NCBI GenBank assembly: GCA_030141605.1
Contig: JAQGDQ010000165.1
Span: forward strand, 62,001 to 126,000
Direction: 5' to 3'
Origin: Tubiluchus corallicola
Lineage: Eukaryota > Priapulida > Priapulimorpha > Priapulimorphida > Tubiluchidae
Length of the DNA: 64,000 nucleotides
Shown here: piece after piece, positions 11,302 to 22,700 of the stretch
Layout of the letters: each line of letters opens with the position of its first letter
Position numbering within the stretch: the first letter of the stretch is position 1
Notes under the pieces: model-generated
The model's database searches: none
The model's input: only the letters and a program-made list of their open reading frames with translations
Told to the model about the DNA's origin: nothing
Made by a program: the position numbers and the translations under genes

Positions 11302-13017
11302 CGATGATTTTGATGCTTGTAATTTTTTATTTTACCACAGTTATATTAACTAATCTATGTGCTTAGATTTTATGTTAAAAACAGTGATAACACTTAATTA
11401 GTACTTGCCCTTCCTGTTACTTTTTCTAATTGTTTTTATTAACTTTTGTATTTTTTCTAGTGCTACATATGCTAATATTTTCAGAAGTATTTATTTTACT
11501 ATATTTTTATAAGACCATCATCACTTAGTTGAAAATTAGTGCCAAATTTGCATTTTAAATTTAAACTTGAAAAAACTAACGATGATGTTGTGCAACTGTT
11601 TCTATTATGGTTCAAGAAAATACCAGTATTCGGTTGTCAAAAATTATTGAACGTTTCTTTAATTTTACTACTATATTTACCATCATTGTTGACTGTTATT
11701 ATGTTGAAATACATTCGTGTAATCACTATAATGAATGCACTATGTAGATTTGCTCTGTACTATAAATATCATTGTCACAATTAATTCTGGTATGCACATC
11801 ACTGGATAACCTGACGTAGTCTGTTACCTGCATTGTAGCATGCCGAATATGCACAAAGCAGACCTGTTTTGAATTTGATGACAGTGAGTTGTGAAATATG
11901 AGTGCAGCTGCATTCCAGTGTAGCTAGGTTAAACAGAGACGTGATGTGCATCAAGTAGTCAAATAAGATCTTATGTCAGAAAACCATTAATGAGCTAAGC
12001 AGAAGAGGTGGCTTATTTGTAAAGACATTATGTATTTTATATTTCAGAAAACTGGCAGGAGGGGTGCCATTGAAATCTGGGATAGTTAGAGACAGAAGTT
12101 ACTATATACGTGAGGTTGCAGTGTCATGTCAACATGTGCATGATCGATTAATTTGTTCTACTAGAAAAACTAGATAATGATGATAATGTTGATGAAAATG
12201 TGATGTTTTTGTACATTTTTTGTAGTTGCCTGTTATAATACTGTGTTTTATATGAAAATGTTCGAGAGAAAAATGTTTCTTGAAAACAACAATGACTTCA
12301 CGCGCTGACAACACCATTCTCTGAGCGAATCTTCAAACTTTTGTTTAGGCCCGTGAAAGTGATGTTAAACATGACGTCACCGCTGCAGCTTCTGAGTGGG
12401 TGAGGACCTGGCACGTGATTAAACATCTTCGGCCAGGCCCAGAGGTGTGTCTTCTTTAGTAACGCTTGTAGCTTGACATTTTGCTCCATCTTACGGGTGC
12501 AAACACTAAGAAAACGTTATTCCCTTATTTTAAGAGAAGGATCAAAGAATTTGGATTGTAAAGATGTGTTACTCGCACAGGTCACAAAACTTAATGATTT
12601 GCAAACAATTCGTAAAGCATTAATCCGCCGAGTTAAACTCAGTTTTTATTCGACTATAATTTTCCAGAACCAGTATATGATAATATAGTATCTAAGGTAC
12701 AATCGCGGCGTTGTGTGCGAATAGAAATCAATTATTAATAGGGTTTTCTAAAATGACGAAGGTTTCGTGTCTTGCAGAATGGCGTTACAGAGGTAGCGGT
12801 GCTGCAAGCTTGCAACTGAATTATAAATGAAAATTTGCAGAATTAGATAAAACATGAATACGAATATAATCTTTATGAATGTATATAATGTTTCTTTAAA
12901 GTAGTAGGTCTACCAGGTAGTTTGCGTATGCTATTTAGTTTAAACAGTATTTTATAAACAAATTGTAATACTGTAACTATAACAGTATAAGCTACATGCA
13001 TTTACTTATGTTGTCTT

Positions 13018-13545
13018 CAGACATAGACATAGACATTTTTATTTATCTCCTCATTTACACCATTATATACAGATTCACTATTATTTTTATAGTTATTGAT
13101 TAAAAAGGATAAATTAAACATAAAGGAAAGAGTTAGGGGGTGTAGGAGAAAGGGTAGCGAAAGACCAATTGGTCATCGAGTCAGCTACCCTTTAGGGATC
13201 GTTGTTATATCGTGTACAAAAACCTCATTAGCAGCATCCTCTCTGATCCCCAGGGATGAAGAAAGCGGTATTACTGCAACAGACTTTTGCCCTTCAGAAA
13301 GCGTTTAAGATTTCCGTTTTTAAGACGGTGGCTTAAATTAAAACACTGTTAGGGTTGGCACCGATAGTATGATAAAACGGCACAGGTAGTTCCAAACTGG
13401 CACTATTCTCAATGAAGCACAACCTTGGTGAATATTGAGTCTGGCACGTTCGTTGAAAAGTTTGAAGTTTCCTCCTCGTGTATGACTTATGTTTAACCCC
13501 TCCACGTGTATGCCATTTTTAGTTGTAAACCGGAGCAGTGGCAAT
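13018..13545 (-). mobile_element. LINE 3' end remnant (reverse transcriptase C-terminus, 3' UTR and tail)
   Basis: On the minus strand, 13544-13338 encodes ARLNIHQGCASLRIVPVWNY, which resembles the common end of non-LTR retrotransposon ORF2 (…RVVNVWNSLP…). A frameshift follows, then a KNGNLKRFLKG stretch. Downstream comes an untranslated part ending in AATAAAAATG and a tandem TCTATG tail at 13018-13040. The clade (jockey/CR1/L2 type) is not resolved. Confidence 0.55.
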
Positions 13546-13776
13546 GCCTTCCATTTCTATCTCCTTGCCGTGGATATGCTCAATCCTCTTCACCAAAATC
13601 GCCAAGCAAACAGACAGCAACAAAAAGTGTCTGTTTGCGAATCAATTGCACAAATTTACTTTACTTGCGAATCACACTATATAGATCATTCACTTTGCCT
13701 ATGCCGTGTGCATGCAGTTTGCCACAGTGCTGAGTACTGCACCACTGTGTAATGCATTGCTTTGCACCGCCATACC

Positions 13777-13797
13777 ATGTGCCACGTCGTGGCACAT
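13777..13797. repeat. 21-bp palindrome
   Basis: Arms ATGTGCCACG and CGTGGCACAT are perfect around a single central T. It could be a protein-binding site; function unknown. Confidence 0.5.
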
Positions 13798-14129
13798 AGT
13801 GTCCTGGTACGTGTCCTTTCTGTACGCGACCAAGGTACCACAGTACTCCGCACCGTTTTCTACACTATATTGTGAAGTAGTACTAGTTATGGCAGATGCA
13901 AAGGCGATGTCGGAGTGTAGTGTTTTAGTTAATGTAATTGCCTAATGTAATGCAATTTGCCATCTCATTTTCAAGGTCTATTTCTGAAAAATAAATTTTA
14001 TCTAGCTCAAGTTGCCTGTTTTAATTTTCAACTGATTTATAATAATGTGTTGATAAAAATTATTTGCAATTTTGAAACACAAGCATTGCAAACAACCACA
14101 ATCTTGATTTATTTACCAAAATCTATTGT

Positions 14130-14578
14130 ACAGTTTCGCTTTCAGGCTTAACTAATAAGTTAAAAACTTAATTAACGACCGGTGAGCCCAGTTCCTGATG
14201 GTGTCATAACTGAACATAATTTTCAACAGCATAAACATTCCATGAGCGTGTTGCACGTGTTTGGGAAAGCAAAGATTGAAGTACAGTGCTACTATACAAT
14301 ATTCAGTGTGATATACAAAAACTTGGCAAATACAAATTTCAAGTTGTTCACACATGAGCTCTTACAGTGCACGTTTTTTGTTTTTTGAGTTCAGCTAACT
14401 GTAGCGAATGGCCAAATGCATGTCACAGTGGAAAACTGCGAAATTATGTTTCTGTGGTAATAATTCTTTCGCGTAAGTAATTTTTGAAAAAAACAGTAAG
14501 TTCACTTTCAATATTTTGTTTTGTTGTTTGTTGACTGTTTTGAGGTATAGTTTAGATTGGGTCTGGTTTTCCTGTAAG
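14130..14578. mobile_element. Family B TTAA MITE, copy B3, next to SLC30A9 start
   Basis: Matches family B across AACATAATTTTCAACAGC, GTGTTGCACGTGTTTG, GTGGTAATAATTCTTTC and the end GGGTCTGGTTTTCCT, where the TTAA has become GTAA. It ends about 155 bp before the SLC30A9 ATG, so it lies in or beside the promoter or 5' UTR. Confidence 0.75.
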
Positions 14579-14734
14579 TGAATTTTTTGTGAAATAACAA
14601 CCACAATTTTTTCTGTTTTGCAGCTTTTCACACAGTGCACTTCACATGTTCACACTGCTCAAGACATTTCACACAGTGATGTGAGCCTGCGATGCTGTAC
14701 TTTAGCTTAAGTTCAGCTTTAAGTCATCAGAACA

Positions 14735-16605
14735 ATGCTGAAGTTATACAAGACTTTGTTAACAGTATCATCACGTGCAAGTCATGGTGCTTGTACGCAG
14801 AGCATAGTGCTACCTGCTGGGAAGTTGTACAGCCATAGAACTTGCTTGTATTGTTTGGGATTTCACCGAACTTTCTCTTCTGCTCTTGGTGATGATAAAA
14901 GTTCTGCAGATTTCAAGACTAAGGTGTATGATTTTTCACTACTTATATTATTAATATTTACAGTACAGTAATGTCCTCACGTAGCAATGCTAATGCTCCA
15001 GCAAAATGTGTCATTAAGCAAAACTTCGTTAAATGAAACCAAATTTTCCATAATGCAAAAGCATTGAGATATGCTCCAGAGTCAAAAGTCAATAATGCTT
15101 AGTTCATATGAATGTATTTTTTGAATATTCTTTAATTTTTAAATGAAAGAGCCAGATTCTAGGAACTGCCATGTTTATTGAGCGGCGATCGCTTTGGCTA
15201 CTCTAGCCATTATCAAACTATAAATCAAGCCAAAAAAGAATAAATAACACATTAATGATATGAAGGCACAAACTGAAACTACAATACAATAGATTAGAAT
15301 TAACCTAATAAAATAAACGAGGTTGTAACGGAAAAAATTGCAGAGAAATGTAAAAATTATTATTTACCTAACACGTGAGAACCAGAAAAGAACACAAAAC
15401 TGTAAACAAAAAAATCAACATAATGAAGAACCACAGCAGTAAGGATAGGATTATACTGTGGGCTATGTCATTTTGTTATGCTACTAGCAGCTCTTTTGAA
15501 CAGGAAAACATGGCAAGTAGTATGAAAAAAGTCAGTGTGTAAGTGGTATAAAATTTCAAGACGAATTTTTCAAGCTTTATGTAAGTGGAGGGTTTTTTCT
15601 TGTGATTTAAGTGAACTGTCAAATATTTAGCATCGTTAAAACGATCACTAAAGCGAGGGCATCGTTAAGCGAGGACTTACTGTTTTAATAAGTGTCTACT
15701 TTTTAAATACTCCAATTCTGATATTATACGTACTTGAAGCTTTTGTTGCTTGTTCAGGATGAAACAAATTTTGGCAGTTCTTCTGCACCATCTTATGATA
15801 AAAATTTGCTGACAAAAATATGATCTTATTAAAAGAATTTTGCTCAAGTCGTAACTTCTTGCCGTGATGCTTGACATATTGTGCAATACAGTAGGCGCTG
15901 CTTAATGCACTCACTTTGGGATGGAAGTCTTTTTGACCCAATTAAGCAACTGATTCAGTTAGCCGACTGGTGTAGCCTATTACTACTACAGAAGTATGAG
16001 TCATGATTCACTACATTAGTATGCATTGCAAAGACTTTAAATGATTTTAGAAACAAATTAATTTCAAAATTACTTAGTGTAATTATTTAAGAATACTGAT
16101 TTATATGTGATTAAATAAAAAAAGAAAATAAAAAAACGCACAAATCTGTTTATTACCACTAAAAATTACTAAAATTCGTGCAAGTCGGTTGCTTCATTTT
16201 TTCACGAATGAAAGCGTTATTCATTAATTGGTTTATGAAATTCTCATAATGATAAAAACATTGACAATCTGTTACTGTACATATTGATGCAAAACATCTA
16301 GTCACCTAGTGCTTGAGCTGCAGTTTGTGAGCTTGTTTCACATTACTAAGTGCCACTATTTGTTTCTTTTTTTATTTATATTTATGTTTTTGTACTTGAT
16401 TCTAGCACTAGACCTTCTGCTTTGTTATAGAATCAAACCAAAGATGCTACTGAAAATGAAGCAACTTCTCGAACGTTCGCTAAAACGGCAAACGATGTAC
16501 CACCTATTGAAACAATAGTCAAAGGTAGCTTCATGCATCGGTGCTTATGTGGTTTTTAAATTATAGAAATAGGGGGAGGGAGGAGAGAGAGAGAAAGGGA
16601 GAGAA

Positions 16606-16703
<98 letters not shown>

Positions 16704-19700
16704 CGGGGAGGGGGGAAGAAGTCTTTGCTCTTGTAGGCCGCATGTTTATTTGCTGAATTGTTGTTGCAACCACTTGACAACAGCTAGCAATAATTTAACT
16801 ACTTAATCATCACCCAGTTTAAGTCGAGTACATTCGAAACAACCTGCTGGTGGTGCCAGCACTTAAGCTCACAAAGAGAGTTTCACTTATTAATGTTAGT
16901 GAAGTGATAGTGAAAAAAACACTTGATCATAACGCTTTGTAAACTGAGGATTTAGTTTTATATTTACGTAGATTTCTGTGTGCACCATAACTAGGATTCC
17001 ACCCGGATTTGGTCCCTATAGTTTCTGGGTTTTTTCCATCACATTGTAGTCTAAATAGGGTGTGAGAATTTCTTTGTTAAAATTGTTGCATCTTGTCTAG
17101 TTGTTCCAAAGAGCTCTCATCAGCATGAACATCCTCATCAACGCATCGAGCGTCATCGTAAAAAAATTGACTACAGTAAAAAGTCATTAGCCAATAACTA
17201 CGTTACTCCATTGAGAGCCATGTATGAGTACCTGTTGAAACCAAGGTGAATGGATTCGTGACCGTGATCATTGTATTGCAGCAGACACAACCAACGATCA
17301 GAGAAAAGCTAAATTCTTGCATATGTGTACAGTAAGTCCTCTCTTAAAGGAAAACCAGACGATTGGTTAGACTCATTTTAATGTACTGTCCAAAATATAC
17401 ATTTTCTTGCTTATAAAAGCTAACACTTGTTTCTAATATCTGAATAATTACCTTAAACAGTTAACTAACAGTAACCGAACACGGCTACCACTTAACTTGT
17501 GTCACAAACTAACCACGTTTTGTGCAATGGTAGGCATTTTCCCTGCACGTCAACCACATTTGCGTAATCGAAGATTGCTATAGAACGTTGATGTGATGTC
17601 ACAAAAATGAATTATACATCACACTGACGTTATTGACGAATACTGCAGCTCATGATCATGCTTATCACAGTACCGCGCCTATTTGTTGGCCACGTGAATG
17701 TGACAAAAAGGTGCCATTGCCAGTCTTAATGGATTCACTGAGCTGTGCATAGCTTTGAAAGTTTGATAAAATTTAACTATCCAATATAATTATTATTTAA
17801 TCTAAGCTTTGATTTAAAAAAGCTGTTGCAGTTTTCAATATTTTAGAGCATACTTTATTTTGAAATAACATCTACACATTTGTCCGGTTTTCCTTTAACG
17901 TGTCGTTAAGTAAAACGTCGTTGAACGAGACGTCATTAAGCGAGGACTCACTGTATTTTAGGAGCTGCAGCTTCATTTTACAATGCGAATAGTATTGATA
18001 GAGTCATTGCCTTTATTCCTGTTCAAAGATTTAATAGAAAACAAACATGAGTTTTTTCTAAATGAAATTTCTCAGAGCTTTTGGATGGATGTGTCTGCTA
18101 TCTCATCCCAATTGTATAACAACACCACATGAATCAAGTGAAGCAGTATTTTGCTTGTGAGAACATTTTTGTTCTGTGCTGTGAGATTGCTTCATGTGGT
18201 CGAAGTGAGCATATTTCCTTTATGCTTTCTTCCATGAAGGTTTTTTTAGGCTTCGATCACTTTTGGTTTTGTTATGTGAGTTCGTACACGATGCTCGATG
18301 CGCTCGTTAAAGTGTGTTTGCTACCAAAGCCATAATTTAATATAATTCTTCTAATGCCGCGTTTGGACTAGTGAGTCTTCTGTCGCAAATTTTCTCTCTG
18401 GCAGCAAATTTGCAAGTGTGAACTGCTTGCGAGCGAGTCATTGTAAACTATCCGACAGTTGCGGCGAGTTGGTTTCCTGCTAGTTACTGTTTAGTGTGAA
18501 TGCCTCGACGAGTTACTTGGCGAGTTTCTTGCGGTAAATAAAGAATTGAGTGTCAGCTCACCCTAACTGTTGGAGAGTAACTCGCAGTAAGTTTTGCTGT
18601 CTAGTTTGAACTCGCTTGCGAGTTACTTAGCGAGCTAACTTGGCAAGAAAACTTGCTGCTCTGAATGTGCCGCAAGGTATATGTGTGCCCAAAGAAGTAT
18701 TTAGAAATTGCTTTAAGCCAAAAGTGTTCCAAGCTTGAAAAAACAGCGAAGGGATCATAAAAATGTATTTGTCCACTAAAATAAGCCATTGTTTTATTTT
18801 CATAGTAATACCCCGAATAAGCCGGATTGATTACAGGAAAACCTACACAGCAAACAATACCTTAACAGCGTATCGAGCAATGAACGAATATTTGCTGAAA
18901 GCCAGGTGAATGTACTTTTTGAGTCGCACAGTAAAAACGTAGAAAAATTTTATAAAGCTTTTAATTTCACAAGCATTACATACTTGGTATTTGTAATTAC
19001 ATTCATATCTCGATTTGCCAGACTACTAAGCGAATACAGTAGGCGCCATACATGTATTCGACTCACAGTAATGGTAGGATCAATCTCCTTATTGCCTCAA
19101 AAACGTCTAGTATGGGTTGCTCCTATGTAACAGTATATAAAAACAGTCGACACTTCACTCAAATAACTCATTTTCTGCGCATCCTTAAATAAGATACTCA
19201 CATATAAGCTACACACTACTACGCACTGCTTGGTTACACTGATGTAATGAAGTGACGGCCCACCAACTAGAAGTCAGCTCGCAAAACAGCGGTCTGTGTC
19301 CGCAGTATGCGGGACTTTTTAACGGTACAGATTTGGTTCGATTTTTCCGATATCCGTAAAAGAGGGGTCTGGCAAACCGAGATATGGGTGTGCTGTGTTA
19401 TAGTCGTTGCATATTCATATATGTTTTATGATACCATAAATTTAACTTTTTCTTGCTTATATATTAGTTTAATTTAACTTATTAATTTATTAGTTGTGGC
19501 ATAATTTGAGTAACATGTTATTTGTCATAATGCCAGTAAATGTTGACTGAAAGTTCTACCTCATACGTCTTGTTAACCTTTTCCTTGTGTTTCCAAAAGC
19601 GATCTTGAAGGACTGAGGAAAACACTTCGTCGAAGCCCTTATGATGATAAGCCCATGACTGTCCACCTCCGATCCGATGTCGAAGCCAAGTAAGTATTGT

Positions 19701-22700
19701 AAGAGTGAGTTAATAGACCAGAACCCAGCACTGACAGGAAAGACGGATCACAGTGGAATGATGACAAGCAGAAGCTGAACTTAATGTTTTGTTTGTAATT
19801 GTATTTATTAGCTAAGATATCATAATCTGGTACGCTGTTTTACACGAAAGAATTGATGAGATTTTGGGAGGTTGATTAAAATTTTTATTTAATGATTACT
19901 TAATTATTCTTAATTGCAAGATTATTGTTATTATTGAACGAACTTAGAGTTACAGAATTATTAAACCAAATCTTACTGAAAGAAAGTAATTTTCTAAAAT
20001 GTTTTTAAGCTTGCATCCTAAAATTTCTATTTCAAATTCAGTTCAGTTCTAGCTTTTTTATAATGTCTTTCTTTATGCGAAGTTTTCTCAAAAATCTCAT
20101 GATTACAGGTTCGTTCGATCGTGTGTATGTCTATTATTGATTAACTATAGCTTCTATTCATTCCTACTTACTCTGTAGTCGATGTCTTTACAAGTTGTAG
20201 ATAAATTTTGATGAAATTTGGCAGAAGGATGGGGGCTAAGGGTAATAGAAAAACTGGTTAGACTCTAATGATGATTGATTAAGAAACAGGTGAGAAAATC
20301 ATTTTTATTAGACAAGTTCAAGTTTCGTTGCAGGTGAAATTCCAGGATGTTGCAGTAATCAGTAGTATAAAAAAGGGCAATGGTGTGCCGTGCATCATAA
20401 ATGGAATGGTGTCTGAAAATATTTTTGCAAAACATTTGCGATGGGTTCAACCAAAGACAAGCAATCCAAATAAACCATGTATACTTAAATTAGTGACTAT
20501 GTGATTTATCGAATTACGTTAAACAAAGGAAGTTCTATCAGTCAGGAACTACCATCCTTAAAAATAGAAATAAAAAATACTGCTGGTCTGCAAAAACAAC
20601 AACGTTGTTTTTTGATGGGTATTTCATGGCTGAGTGGATAGGCGTTCACACTTTAAGTAAGCATTGTATAGGTGACGTGGTTTGATGCTTGCTTTGGATG
20701 GTATCATCCGTAAACCTTGGCTGTTTGCCTCTTAGGTGGAGGGTGTGTATGCAAAGAGGAGGTTGATTTGCTCTTCTTAGAGAAACTTCCTTAATGATGA
20801 GCAAGATTCCTGTCACGTCATATACATCTCGTTGAGTACTGGCTTTGACGGGATGGCTCTGACTTCAAATGCAGGATTTCGGCTTGCAGTGTGTCTAAAT
20901 GTATAAAAAGTGGCCCCAGTGACCAAAAGTTACGATAACTTCCTTTGTTTAACATAATTCAATAAATCAGTTAATCACTAATTTAAGAATATATGGTTTA
21001 TTTGGAGTGCTTGTCTTTGGTTGAATCTATTGCAGATGTTTTGCAAAAATAATTTTTCCATTTATGATGTACATTCTTGACAATTTTTTATACTGATTAC
21101 GACGACATCTGGAAGTTTACCTGCAACGAAGTCTGAACTTGTCTGATAACATCGATTTTCTCACTTATTTCTTAATCAATCATCATTGGAATGTAGCAAG
21201 TTCTTCCTTTACCCTTAGCCCCCATCCTTCCACCAAATTTCACCAAAATGTATCCACAACTTGTAAAGACATCAACTACAGAGTAAGTAGGAATGAATAG
21301 AAACTATAGTTAATCAATAACAGACACATACATGATCGAATGAACCTGTAATCAGGAGATTTTTGAGAAAACTTGACCTAAGGAAAGACATTACAAAAAA
21401 GTTGGAACTGAATTGAATTTGAAGCAGAGATTTCAGGATGCAGGATGCAGACATTTTAGAAAATTTGTTGGTGACGAATGTGCTTGGTCATTAACATTTA
21501 TTTCGTTAAGAAAATGTTTCTACTTTTTTGATATTTGACGATATTTGACGAATGACATGGACATTTTGTTGATCATAAACACTGAGCTGCCATACAAAGC
21601 AACTTTGGTTTGTTATTTAACGGTGGTTATGCCAGTTCTTACTGTAGAAACCAGTGATGCTAAATAATGGTAAAGTATGTATGATTTAATGTTATTTAGT
21701 GTTATTATTAATGTTATTAAGTCACGGAGTTGCTGCTTAAAATGTTTGCTTGTGATATGTAGGGCAATAGAAGTCTGGGGTAGTTTGGAGAACCTTCAAA
21801 AGGAACTGAAGAGTAGAAGAGATCCTCGCCATACGTCTGGTCAAGGTAAACAGTTGCTGAGTGGCTAAATTAAAGTCTATGAACTTCCTGTCATCTTTGT
21901 ATTTTGCATTTCACGTATTTTATGTGAAGTGTGTACCACAAATGGGCGACTTTATCGAGTTGCTGTGAATGCTGCAGAATGTTTAATCGTTTTAGGCTGA
22001 AAAATAGTTTGTTTCCCGTATTTTCTTGTAAAAAGTTTGAAGGTAGGAATGATTTTCTTTTACTGTATAAATTATCCTAAAAAATATAACCCAAGAAGTT
22101 GTTAATTTTTAATTTCCACTGATACGAGTACATATATTTTATAGCAAGGTAACACCAACAGTTGAGAAACGCACTGCTGTTGCTGTAATTTACTACAAAC
22201 AGTTGAGAAATGCACCACTATTGCTGTAACACACCACAAACAGTTGAAAAATGCGCCACTGTTGCTGTAACACACCACAAGCAGTTTAGAAATGCATCGC
22301 TGTTGCTCTAACTTATCACAAACAGTTGAAAAATGCACCAACATGGCTGTATTTAAACCACAAACATTTGAGGAATGCACTGCTGTTGCTGTGTGTAACT
22401 CACCACAAACAGTTAAGAATTTTGCTATTATGTGAAAAGTGAAAAATGTGGAATAAGGCATAACTGGCCAGTAATACTTTTCTATTAAGTAATAGTGTGT
22501 GTCAGCCCAGCAGGGTATTATGCAGGTAATGTTTGTGAGTAATAATTACTTTAACTTCTAGTGACCTTTGTGTTTCTTAGGGAAAAAATCTATTTAATCG
22601 ATTTTTCAACTTTCGTTGCAGAATACAGCATAATCAAAAGAGCCATAAGAGAGTATAGAAATCTACTGCGATCTTCCGGCCAAAATGAAACTCCATTCAT

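Larger units (their letters stand above)
11302..14734. other. Intergenic region between TTC36 and SLC30A9
   Basis: Contains TTC36 3' flanking sequence, an unexplained minus-strand ORF at 12298-12489, a LINE 3' remnant (13018-13545), a 21-bp palindrome (13777-13797) and MITE B3 next to the SLC30A9 start. I see no supported gene. Confidence 0.6.

Noticed and set aside
16541-16780. 70-74 aa Arg-Glu and Ser-Leu frames
   Set aside because: They are translations of a (GA)n microsatellite on both strands.
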